From Bacillus gaemokensis (GTDB lineage Bacteria > Bacillota > Bacilli > Bacillales > Bacillaceae_G), in NCBI RefSeq assembly GCF_001590835.1, contig NZ_LTAQ01000023.1:64596-128595 (forward strand): a stretch of DNA of 64,000 nt, given 5' to 3'. The stretch's first letter is position 1. The number at the start of each line of letters is the position of its first letter. The translations under genes and the position numbers were made by a program. Below are positions 26,524 through 34,661 of the stretch, one piece after another. The notes under the pieces were generated by a model, which did no database searches, was not told where the DNA came from, and worked only from the letters and a program-made list of their open reading frames with translations.

Positions 26524-26988
26524 ATGATGTCCAATCAACAATTTACCATTTCTGCCGAACAACAAAAGTTAATTTCAAATGCAATCCGTATTCAAATTCT
26601 TCACATTTTAAAAGAGGAAGTTCTCACCGCAAAACAAGTAGCGACTAAACTTAACAAATCCCCTGGCAGCATTCATTATCACGTGCAGTTACTATATGAT
26701 GGCGGTCTTCTGGAATTAGTGGAAACGAAAGAAAAACGTGGCATTGTTGAAAAATACTACAAAGCAAAAGCGGTTCATTTTATCACTGAAACAGAGAACT
26801 TAACTGATTCCAATCCATCTAGTCATATTCAGTCCCACCTATTTTTAAACGAGGAAGAATTCCAGCAGCTCTCCTGGGAAATTACACAAGTTTTATTACG
26901 CTGGGAGAATAAAACAGCACGTCATACAAAAACGGAACAAGAATATGCCATCTCCGTTCGCCTTCAAAAAATAATAGAAGAAAGGTGA
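26524..26988 (+). CDS. Winged-helix regulator (ArsR-like)
   Basis: 154 residues. Winged HTH at about 12-75: ISNAIRIQILHILKEEVLTAKQVATKLNKSPGSIHYHVQLLYDGGLLELV. GAGGAGG is 5-8 bases before a tandem ATGATG. It ends 11 bases before an MFS gene on the same strand, so it probably controls that pump. Confidence 0.83.
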   Translation: MMSNQQFTISAEQQKLISNAIRIQILHILKEEVLTAKQVATKLNKSPGSIHYHVQLLYDGGLLELVETKEKRGIVEKYYKAKAVHFITETENLTDSNPSSHIQSHLFLNEEEFQQLSWEITQVLLRWENKTARHTKTEQEYAISVRLQKIIEER

Positions 26989-26999
26989 ATAGATCTATC

Positions 27000-28220
27000 A
27001 TGAAAACAAAATTATTATTATTGTCCGGAACTGGTATTTCTCGTTTAGGTGATTTCATGTATATCATCGCTCTCACCACGATGGTATTAAAAAATACGAA
27101 TTCACCAGCAGCTGTGGCTGGATTAGCGTTAGTATCTTCACTTGCTACCGTCTGTACAAAATTTTGGTCTGGCAGCATCGTCGATCGACTCAATAAACGT
27201 TCCATTATGATTGTTACCGATATCATTCGAGCTATTTTCATTTGTTGTATTCCATTTTTCCATTCCATTTGGCCCATTTATCTTTTTATCTTCCTTACTC
27301 GCATTGCAGCATCATTCTTTGACCCTGCCTCCCTTACTTATCGAACGATGCTTATTCCTTGTGAGGAACGGGCACAATTTAACGCTTGGAATAATTTTTT
27401 TGCAACAGGAGCCGTTTTAGTAGGTCCTGCTCTTGCAGGATCACTTATGTTTGTCTATTCACCACAGATTGTAATTTATTGTAATAGCATTTCTTTTCTT
27501 ATTTCAGCATTATTGATTTATTTTCTTCCAAACATCACATTACAAGGAGAACCCTCCCTCAAACAGACAAATTCTTTTTTACATACATTACAGGATGATT
27601 GGAGACAAATCTTTTTATTTGCAAAAACGAAAATATACATTATCCTGATTTTTTCCTTATTCCAAATGACTCTGCTTCTTTCTATGGCTCTTGATTCACA
27701 AGAAGGGGTTTTCATAATGAAAGTACTTCATCAATCGGAAACAGCCTATAGCATGCTTGTTAGTATAACTGGCCTTGCATATGTTTTAGGTTCATTTCTT
27801 GTCTCTCTCGTTGTAAACCGAATACCAATCCAATACAGCATAAGCATTGGTACAATTTTAACAGCAGTCGGTTATATTATTTTTGCTGTTTCCCATTCAT
27901 TCCTAGTTGCAGCCAGTGGATTTATTATACTTGGCATTTTTTCATCATTTGCAAATACGGGATTTTTGACGTTCTATCAAAATAACATTCCGCTTGAAAT
28001 GATGGGACGAATCGATAGTGCCTTCGACTCTATAAAAAACTTAATTCAAATTTTCTTTATCATAATAATCGGGGTATTAGCAGAATTTATTTCTATTCGG
28101 TATACCATAATTGGTAGTGCATTACTGATTTTCTTTTTCTCCTGTATGCTAGGAATATGTGTGATGCTTCCTTCCCGTAACAAACATTATGTGACCACAG
28201 AATCTTCATTGCATTATTAG
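27000..28220 (+). CDS. MFS transporter (MFS_3, drug-efflux-like)
   Basis: 406 residues from the ATG at 27000; a GTG at 26985 overlapping the previous stop is possible. GTGISRLGDFMYIIALTTMV and the loop SGSIVDRLNKRSIMIVTD place it with the other two MFS_3 pumps here. Twelve membrane segments. Downstream gene of a regulator-pump operon, closed by a terminator at 28254. Confidence 0.87.
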   Translation: MKTKLLLLSGTGISRLGDFMYIIALTTMVLKNTNSPAAVAGLALVSSLATVCTKFWSGSIVDRLNKRSIMIVTDIIRAIFICCIPFFHSIWPIYLFIFLTRIAASFFDPASLTYRTMLIPCEERAQFNAWNNFFATGAVLVGPALAGSLMFVYSPQIVIYCNSISFLISALLIYFLPNITLQGEPSLKQTNSFLHTLQDDWRQIFLFAKTKIYIILIFSLFQMTLLLSMALDSQEGVFIMKVLHQSETAYSMLVSITGLAYVLGSFLVSLVVNRIPIQYSISIGTILTAVGYIIFAVSHSFLVAASGFIILGIFSSFANTGFLTFYQNNIPLEMMGRIDSAFDSIKNLIQIFFIIIIGVLAEFISIRYTIIGSALLIFFFSCMLGICVMLPSRNKHYVTTESSLHY

Positions 28221-28253
28221 AAAATTTTTTTATAGAACGATAGTGAACAAAAT

Positions 28254-28287
28254 AAGAAAAACGGCTTTACATAAGCCGCTTTTCTTA
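28254..28287. terminator. Bidirectional terminator
   Basis: AAGAAAAACGGCTT / AAGCCGCTTTTCTT between convergent MFS and ArsR-type genes. Confidence 0.88.
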
Positions 28288-28842
28288 CAAAATATACTTC
28301 ATCAAAAGAAGTCCTTGCGTTACTACAACAAAAATTGCAACACCAATCACAAACTTTTTTTCAAAATCGTTATATTTCCCTTTATTTATTCCTCGTTCTT
28401 TCAATAACAACATCATTTCGTGTAACTCTTCCCAATGTTCCTTACTACCTAATCTGATATATGTTCTCTTTACCCTAATCCCATATACATTTATCTCTTC
28501 TTCCTTCTGTGATATCTCATCAATAGAACCTAGCTGAATCTCATGCTCATTAACCTGCTTATAATAACAATCCAATCCTTTTAATAACAACCTTTTATTT
28601 GTTAAGACAACATAGTAATAACCTTTTCGTTCTTTTTGTATAAGGCCCGTAGACTCTAACATTTTCAAATGATTTGAAACCGTTGATTTTGTAAGACTAT
28701 ACCGCTCTGTTAATTGCTGTGTACAAAAAGATTGAAAGGATAAATCTCTTAACATTTTTAACCTCGTTTCATCTGATATCGCTTGTAGAATTCTTAAAAG
28801 ATCCTTTGGTACTTCATCTGAATACAACGATGCAATTTCCAC
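28285..28842 (-). CDS. ArsR family regulator with a C-terminal membrane segment
   Basis: 185 residues. Winged HTH (about 14-85): ILQAISDETRLKMLRDLSFQSFCTQQLTERYSLTKSTVSNHLKMLESTGLIQKERKGYYYVV. After a ~70-residue linker the protein ends in a hydrophobic stretch VIGVAIFVVVTQGLLLMKYIL (starting ~165), which would anchor it to the membrane. A membrane-tethered ArsR protein is unusual. No cysteine metal site of classical ArsR is evident. The target is unknown, and no transporter is beside it on this strand. Confidence 0.82.
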   Translation of the reverse strand: MEIASLYSDEVPKDLLRILQAISDETRLKMLRDLSFQSFCTQQLTERYSLTKSTVSNHLKMLESTGLIQKERKGYYYVVLTNKRLLLKGLDCYYKQVNEHEIQLGSIDEISQKEEEINVYGIRVKRTYIRLGSKEHWEELHEMMLLLKERGINKGKYNDFEKKFVIGVAIFVVVTQGLLLMKYIL

Positions 28843-28883
28843 CTCATAATATACTTTTATATGAGTAGAAATAAGATTATCAA

Positions 28884-29192
28884 TTAATAAATGCGGTGCC
28901 CAAAAGTTGATGGATATAATGTAACTGCTGATAAATCCTCATAACGATATTGCCAAGTACGAGCTTTTAAAAATGTTATCTCCTTATCATCAATTAAAAA
29001 CCTTGGATGTAAAGTTTTAGAAAGTGACAACGGATTTCGTTTGATTGTTTCTTTTACATCATGTACAGATCGCTCAAGCCATGGCTCAACGCGGAACAGC
29101 TCGCGTGCAAAATAACGCTGATGATATCCTAATAAAAAATCACAAACTATTTCTTTTTCTAAATTTGGAAACATTCTCTGAAATATTTTCAT
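28884..29192 (-). CDS. Conserved protein of unknown function
   Basis: 102 residues, basic, rich in aromatic residues (LGYHQRYFARELFRVEPWLERSV, ARTWQYRYEDLSAV). No membrane segment or motif recognised. Its 5' end abuts a terminator for the upstream nitroreductase gene, so it needs its own promoter or readthrough. Looks like a genuine small gene of the group. Confidence 0.6.
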   Translation of the reverse strand: MKIFQRMFPNLEKEIVCDFLLGYHQRYFARELFRVEPWLERSVHDVKETIKRNPLSLSKTLHPRFLIDDKEITFLKARTWQYRYEDLSAVTLYPSTFGHRIY

Positions 29193-29222
29193 AAAAAAAC
29201 AAACCTGCTAATGCAGATTTGT
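29193..29222 (-). terminator. Terminator of nfsA
   Basis: On the minus strand ACAAATCTGCA pairs with TGCAGGTTTGT-type sequence and a T-run follows. It reaches the start of the next gene. Confidence 0.75.
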
Positions 29223-29229
29223 TCATACT

Positions 29230-29964
29230 TTATCTTCTATTGAAACCTTTTTCACTCAAAAATCCCTTCATATGTAGTCGCTTCTCTTTTGACATGAAAG
29301 CACTCATTGAGCCCGTCCATGTCACATCCTTTTGATTCGTCAGTCTTCCTTTATAGTATTCATTAGTCATTCCATCATACTCTTCTAATAATTCATCATA
29401 CTTATTCTCATCATATACATTTTCATGTAAGATCGCTTCCACTGGCAATCGCGGTTTCACTGCGTGATTTTCATCTGGTACTCCAACTGTCATGCCAAAC
29501 ACTGGATACACTTTATCTGGTAAATGCAGCAACTCACTTACTTGTTCTGGATTATTTCGAATCCCACCAATATAACAAATGCCATATCCGAGTGATTCTG
29601 CAGCGAGCGCTAAATTTTGTGCAAACAGTGATGCATCTACTGTAGCTACAATAAAATCCTCTGCTGTATCATGCTTAATCTCTGTTCCATGTTTCTCACA
29701 AGCTATTTCTAAACGCTTTAAATCTGCACAGCAAACAAAAAATGCCGCGCAATCTTTCACATGACGATTACCCGATAACTCTGCTAATTGTGCTTTTAAC
29801 GTTTCATCTGTAATATACATAACTGAATATGCCTGAACAAAATGTGATGATGCTGCGTGCTGAGCTGCTTGTACCATTCTTTCAGCTATATTCTTTGGAA
29901 TTGATTCTTGTTTATACTTTCGAACTGATGTATGTTGCTCCATTTTATGTATCATCTCATTCAT
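29230..29964 (-). CDS. nfsA: Oxygen-insensitive NADPH nitroreductase
   Basis: 244 residues. FMN-binding flavoreductase: HTSVRKYKQESIPKN at the start (RxYK FMN site), SLGYGICYIGGIRNNPEQVSELLHLP in the middle, PVFGMTVGVPDE, and the long NfsA C-terminal arm with KPRLPVEAILHENVY. Reduces nitroaromatics and quinones using NADPH; the Bacillus homologue is NfrA. RBS AGGAGG. Monocistronic. Confidence 0.92.
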   Translation of the reverse strand: MNEMIHKMEQHTSVRKYKQESIPKNIAERMVQAAQHAASSHFVQAYSVMYITDETLKAQLAELSGNRHVKDCAAFFVCCADLKRLEIACEKHGTEIKHDTAEDFIVATVDASLFAQNLALAAESLGYGICYIGGIRNNPEQVSELLHLPDKVYPVFGMTVGVPDENHAVKPRLPVEAILHENVYDENKYDELLEEYDGMTNEYYKGRLTNQKDVTWTGSMSAFMSKEKRLHMKGFLSEKGFNRR

Positions 29965-30108
29965 AGTAAAACCTCCTTTTTTCTTATTACTGAAAAATTA
30001 ACATATCTTTTTCATATATCACAACATTTATGCCCATCTAAAAAATTTTATATAATATTCTCTTTTTTCACCTCATTCAAAACATCTCCTTCAGAACTAT
30101 ACGAAAAA

Positions 30109-30139
30109 AGAGGACGAATTATTAATAATTCGTCCTCTT
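30109..30139. terminator. Terminator hairpin
   Basis: AAGAGGACGAATTAT / ATAATTCGTCCTCTT, nearly perfect, downstream of the DUF4870 gene (minus strand). Confidence 0.85.
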
Positions 30140-30162
30140 ACATTCTTGAGAAAATCAATCAT

Positions 30163-30480
30163 TTAAGCTGTTTTTAACACTCTAACACCCTTAACAATAT
30201 TCCAAATGAAGTAATAGATCCCTACAACTGCAAAAGTTACATATGTTGCAATCATTCCAATTCCAACACTTGCTGATTCTCCAAAACTTAAACCGAATAC
30301 ACCCGAAAGTGCCAGACCACCAATTAAAATTGCATATGGGAAAATATGTGTCCACAAAGCTTTTTTCGCATGATATTTCACATCATCTTCTGCAATAAAA
30401 TAAACGATGATTGGGAGCAGAAACGGTGCGAAAAAAATACTAAAGTAACAAAGAGAAGATAAAATATTATTGCCTTTCAT
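30163..30480 (-). CDS. DUF4870-like membrane protein
   Basis: 105 residues from the ATG at 30480 (GAGGTG 7 bases upstream). Three membrane segments. LSSLCYFSIFFAPFLLPIIVYFIAEDDVKYHAKKALW is the DUF4870 pattern. Function unknown. Confidence 0.82.
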   Translation of the reverse strand: MKGNNILSSLCYFSIFFAPFLLPIIVYFIAEDDVKYHAKKALWTHIFPYAILIGGLALSGVFGLSFGESASVGIGMIATYVTFAVVGIYYFIWNIVKGVRVLKTA

Positions 30481-30592
30481 ACGATTCACCTCTAAAGTTT
30501 CGTTGTTTTTGTTACTTTTATTATGTCATGCAACTCCTTTAGAAACTATCGCTTTACCTTTCAACAAGATGACATATTTGTAAGATTAGTCA

Positions 30593-31174
30593 CTACATTC
30601 GATTCATTAGCCAATATTGTGTAATCGCAAAATATTCCCGCACATTAGACTGAATGGTAATTGCCTTTGGTGTTTTTGCAGAAAGACCATCTACCTTTAA
30701 CCCTTGTTTTTCAGCAATTCTTTTGGCCCGGAACATATGAAAGTCATTCGTAACAATAATTCCCTTTTTCTTATTCACTGGAATAAGAGACTTTGAGAAT
30801 TTAATATTTTCATCTGTATTTGTAGAACGATCTTCCATTATAATTCTTTCTTCTGCGATCCGTTGTTTCACTAATCCGTTTTTCATTGCCAAAGCCTCCG
30901 AAATGTCTTCACCTTTTCCTTTACCACCAGACACAATTACAATCGTTTTCTCGTGTGTTTTTAAATACTCTGCTGCTTTATCAATACGATATTGCAAAGA
31001 ATAGGAAGGCTCTGATCCTTTCACCTTTGCCCCTAAAAGAATCATGTATTCTGCATCATCTGGCGCTTTCATATGACCATGCTTATAAATGCTATATTGT
31101 AAAATCCCTATATAACTTACTATAAACATCATCAAAACCAAACTATATTTGATAATCTTTTTCTTCTTTAACAT
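30593..31174 (-). CDS. YdcF/SanA family (DUF218) membrane protein
   Basis: 193 residues. One N-terminal membrane segment, then the DUF218 domain with MILLGAKVKG, VIVSGGKGKGEDISEAL, IIMEDRSTNTDENI and IIVTNDFHMFRAKRIA in order. The domain would be extracytoplasmic. Linked elsewhere to cell envelope integrity; reaction not established. Monocistronic. Confidence 0.85.
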   Translation of the reverse strand: MLKKKKIIKYSLVLMMFIVSYIGILQYSIYKHGHMKAPDDAEYMILLGAKVKGSEPSYSLQYRIDKAAEYLKTHEKTIVIVSGGKGKGEDISEALAMKNGLVKQRIAEERIIMEDRSTNTDENIKFSKSLIPVNKKKGIIVTNDFHMFRAKRIAEKQGLKVDGLSAKTPKAITIQSNVREYFAITQYWLMNRM

Positions 31175-31355
31175 TTACATATACTCCTATTTTTTTCTAT
31201 TTTCCCATCATAATATCCCTCTCATTATTTGTATAGCTTTTATTTCCAAGATACCCTAAATTACCCTTGAAAAGTAATATTTACAACAAATAAGGGAATA
31301 GTGAATAAGGTATACACAATTTGTAATGGGAACTCTGCATTAAGGGGTGTAATCA

Positions 31356-32033
31356 TTGATTATTTTTTTATGTACAGTAACGTTCTTTTTTTTATTGTTT
31401 CTTATAGCGACTAAACTATTAGGAAAATCAGCATTAGCACAGCTTACACCACACGATTTTGGAGCTATCATATTTTTATCCTATTTAGCTTTCGGAGCTA
31501 TCAAAATAGATAATTCATGGCAAGCCATTATGGGCATGATTGTGATTACATGTCTCCACCTTTTCATTACAAAACTTAGTTTACTAAACAAACTCAATCG
31601 TTTTATTCTCGGTCATCCGACGCTGCTCATAAAACATGGAAATATTCTATTCGAGAACTTAAAGGAAAGTAGATATCCGATTGCAGAGTTACTTTCTAAC
31701 CTAAGAGTAGCTGGATATCCAAATGTAAGTGAAATCGAATATGCCATTTTAGAAGCAAATGGGGCAATTAGTATTTTACCCAAAAGGGAACTTGCCCCTC
31801 TTACTCCGAAAGATATACATATGGATGTTGAATATGCAGGGTTACCTATTGTAGTCATTGTTGATGAACAGATTCAATACGATAATTTAAAGCTTATCCA
31901 TAAAAATGAAAATTGGCTACGAAAAGAATTAAAAGCAAAGGGATTTGAAAACATAAAAAACATTGCATTTGCTTCTGTTCAAGAGACAGATGGTTCTTTT
32001 ACGATAAGCTTAAAAAATAAGAAATCCCCTTAA
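31356..32033 (+). CDS. DUF421 (YetF-like) membrane protein
   Basis: 225 residues with a TTG start chosen for AAGGGGTG 7 bases upstream. Three N-terminal membrane segments, then a cytoplasmic domain with LIKHGNILFENLKESRYPIAELLSNLRVAGYPNVSEIEYAILEANGAISILPK, the DUF421 hallmark. YetF-type proteins are implicated in spore or germination biology in Bacillus. Ends in a palindromic terminator. Confidence 0.87.
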   Translation: MIIFLCTVTFFFLLFLIATKLLGKSALAQLTPHDFGAIIFLSYLAFGAIKIDNSWQAIMGMIVITCLHLFITKLSLLNKLNRFILGHPTLLIKHGNILFENLKESRYPIAELLSNLRVAGYPNVSEIEYAILEANGAISILPKRELAPLTPKDIHMDVEYAGLPIVVIVDEQIQYDNLKLIHKNENWLRKELKAKGFENIKNIAFASVQETDGSFTISLKNKKSP

Positions 32034-32050
32034 ATATTTAAGGGGATTTC
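32021..32050. terminator. Bidirectional terminator
   Basis: Perfect palindrome GAAATCCCCTTAAAT / ATTTAAGGGGATTTC between convergent DUF421 and MATE genes. Confidence 0.88.
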
Positions 32051-32052
32051 TA

Positions 32053-33405
32053 TCACACTACACGTTCTTCTATTTTTCGTACTGGTACAGGATGAGAAAC
32101 ATGATTCATTCCAAATACGATAATTGCTGTTAATAATTCAGCAACAGGCATGACAAGCCAAATTCCATTCACACCAAGTAACTTTGGCATAATCCATAAC
32201 AGCGGAATAATAAATACTAAACCACGACTCAAAATAATAAAGACTGATTTTCTCGTTTGTCTTACAGATTGGAAATATTCACCATAAACAATGTTATATC
32301 CTAAAAATACATATTGTATAAAGAAGAGGCTAATTCCCGTTACAGTTAATTGAATTAATTCTGTTGATTGAACATCAAATAAACCAATAATATATTTCCC
32401 AAAGAATAAACCGATCACAATTGCCGCACATCCTAAGACAATCGCTATTTTCACTGCGAAATGTAATCCTTCCCTTAATCTTTCAGATAAATTCGCACCA
32501 TAATGAAAACTTGCGATGGGCTGTAGTGCTGCTCCAACACCAAAAAATAATAGTAATGTCATTGAGTGTATACTATTTACCATCGCATAAGACGCCACGC
32601 CTAATTCTCCTGCATATTGAATAAAGGCTATGTTAAAACCAATTGTTACAATCGCTACTGTTATTTCTGTCGTAAAGCTTGGAAAACCAATTACCATAAT
32701 TTGTTTAACAGTTTCCCATTCAAAATGAAATTTCGTCCATTTTAAAATACTACTTTTTCTAAAGAAATGGCTTAATAAAACGAGAAAACCAATTGCAGCT
32801 GATAGGATAGTCGCTGCCGCTGCCCCTGTTACACCCCAGCCAAATATAAAGATAAAAATATAGTCAAATACGATATTTAATAACGCTGTTACAACAAGAC
32901 CTGCCATTGCTAAATTCGGATTACCATCATTCCGAATAAATGTGCTTAAAATATTTTCTAAAACGTATATCATGCCAAATGTTAATAGTACATACAAATA
33001 ATCTAAAGCATACGGTAAAATAACATCATTTGCTCCAAATAGATAAGCTAAATCTTCTATTCTCCATAAACAAACGACCATTAAAATACCTACAATTATG
33101 ACTGCTACTGTCATCGATTGTGTAAAAATAGATCTCGCTCGCTCTATTTTATTTTCTCCTAAGGCAATAGAGTATAATGTTGCTCCTCCCATTCCAATCC
33201 ATAATGAAATGGAGAAAAAGATAGAAAAAGCTGGAATAGCGACGTTCACTCCTGCTAAACCGTTTGCTCCTACACCACGACTAATCATCACAGCATCAAT
33301 TACAATATTCACCGACATTAATACCATTCCAAGAACTGCTGGTATCAAATAGGATATAAATAAACTTTTTATTGGTTTTTCTCTTAATTTCTCAGTTGTT
33401 TCCAT
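32053..33405 (-). CDS. MATE family efflux transporter
   Basis: 450 residues, twelve membrane segments. ISYLIPAVLGMVLMSVNIVIDAVMISRGVGANGLAGVNVAIP is the MATE opening repeated at mid-protein. Transports drugs or cations out using an ion gradient. Its promoter (33438-33468) carries a MerR operator, and the merR gene lies directly upstream on the same strand. Confidence 0.9.
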   Translation of the reverse strand: METTEKLREKPIKSLFISYLIPAVLGMVLMSVNIVIDAVMISRGVGANGLAGVNVAIPAFSIFFSISLWIGMGGATLYSIALGENKIERARSIFTQSMTVAVIIVGILMVVCLWRIEDLAYLFGANDVILPYALDYLYVLLTFGMIYVLENILSTFIRNDGNPNLAMAGLVVTALLNIVFDYIFIFIFGWGVTGAAAATILSAAIGFLVLLSHFFRKSSILKWTKFHFEWETVKQIMVIGFPSFTTEITVAIVTIGFNIAFIQYAGELGVASYAMVNSIHSMTLLLFFGVGAALQPIASFHYGANLSERLREGLHFAVKIAIVLGCAAIVIGLFFGKYIIGLFDVQSTELIQLTVTGISLFFIQYVFLGYNIVYGEYFQSVRQTRKSVFIILSRGLVFIIPLLWIMPKLLGVNGIWLVMPVAELLTAIIVFGMNHVSHPVPVRKIEERVV

Positions 33406-33437
33406 AACAAAATGCTCCTTTTCAATTCTCTGTTCAC

Positions 33438-33468
33438 ATTTTAAACCTTCAAGTTACTTTAAGGTCAA
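33438..33468 (-). promoter_or_regulatory. MerR-type promoter/operator of the MATE gene
   Basis: On the minus strand -35 TTGACC and -10 TAAAAT are 19 bases apart, the over-long spacing that MerR proteins correct. Between them is the dyad ACCTT-N11-AAGGT (33445-33465). Confidence 0.85.
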
Positions 33469-33502
33469 GTAAGAATTGAAAATACATTTTTTCATATCTC
33501 AT

Positions 33503-34336
33503 TTACTTTCTTTTAACTACTGGAATTTGTATCTCCGTTACTTGCTCTTCTGGATTCTCTGTAACAGACCAATCAATTAAAGCAAGCTCAATTGCATCTC
33601 CTGACACTTCAAATCCTTTTTTCTCAATATTCATTAACAGTTCCTTGTAAGTTCCGTCCGTTTCTTCATACGGTCCATGGTGGTAAGAACAAGCAAACAC
33701 TCCCTCTTTAATTTCATCTGAGGTAGTAATTTGAAATGGCATATCATCAAGAAGAATAAATACACTGTTATACTCCTGAAATTCATTTTGAAGTAATCCC
33801 TCTTTTGACACTGTTACACCAAGATCTCCTGAAAATAAACTATCATCTATTTGCTTCATATTTTTTTGGAGTGAATGTATATAATACTCAAACATATCAT
33901 CTGTAACATTTGGTGCAATAGCTAGTGCCGTAATTTTTCTCTTTGGTAATTTTTTAAATATTACATGATTCGCTTTTGATCCAGTAGCTTCTTTCATCAA
34001 GTCGATTTTGTGCTTCATTTTGGCTAATACATATTCGATTTTCCTTTGCTTTTTTACCATCATCTCTTGTTGTTTTTCAAGTAAATTTAAAGCATAGGAT
34101 GGATTTCTTTCATCAATATACTGCTTTATTTCTTTTAACGAAATATTTAATTGACGTAAAAACTTAATTGTATCCAAAAGTGAAAATTGATCTATTGTGT
34201 AATATCGATAATTTGTTTGCGGGTCGACAATTGACGGATGAAAAATCCCTTTTTCATCATAATATCGTAATGTTGACTCTGCGATATTATGCATTTTTGC
34301 CATCTCTCCGATGGTAAAACGTTGATTGAATAACAT
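33503..34336 (-). CDS. MerR family regulator with GyrI-like effector domain
   Basis: 277 residues. MerR HTH at about 5-75 (FTIGEMAKMHNIAESTLRYYDEKGIFHPSIVDPQTNYRYYTIDQF), a dimerisation coil, then a GyrI/BmrR-type ligand-binding domain (about 120-275). The downstream MATE gene has the matching 19-bp-spacer promoter, so this is probably a multidrug sensor like BmrR or BltR. Confidence 0.9.
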   Translation of the reverse strand: MLFNQRFTIGEMAKMHNIAESTLRYYDEKGIFHPSIVDPQTNYRYYTIDQFSLLDTIKFLRQLNISLKEIKQYIDERNPSYALNLLEKQQEMMVKKQRKIEYVLAKMKHKIDLMKEATGSKANHVIFKKLPKRKITALAIAPNVTDDMFEYYIHSLQKNMKQIDDSLFSGDLGVTVSKEGLLQNEFQEYNSVFILLDDMPFQITTSDEIKEGVFACSYHHGPYEETDGTYKELLMNIEKKGFEVSGDAIELALIDWSVTENPEEQVTEIQIPVVKRK

Positions 34337-34434
34337 ATTTTTTCATTTCCTTTCAATTTCATTCATCTCATAAATGAAATCAACATTGTTTCTTTTATTC
34401 TTCATTATATAACCATATAATCGGTATCCCAAAT

Positions 34435-34475
34435 AAAAATGGATTCCAAGGTTCTTTTCTTTGGAATCCATTTTT
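34435..34475. terminator. Terminator-like palindrome
   Basis: AAAAATGGATTCCAA / TTGGAATCCATTTTT. On the minus strand it would stop readthrough from the RNase J gene towards merR. Confidence 0.82.
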
Positions 34476-34661
34476 ATTTCGACAAGAAATTATAATTTTC
34501 TCTAGTTCCGTCTTATTTAACTCTTTATCCATCCAATCTTAGATTAATACTCACCAGATATCAAAAAAAAAACAATCCAATTTATGTTGAATTTAAATTA
34601 GACTTTAATAATTTTTCTTTAAGTTGATTCTACTACTTATTCCTACATGAAAGCAGTCTTT

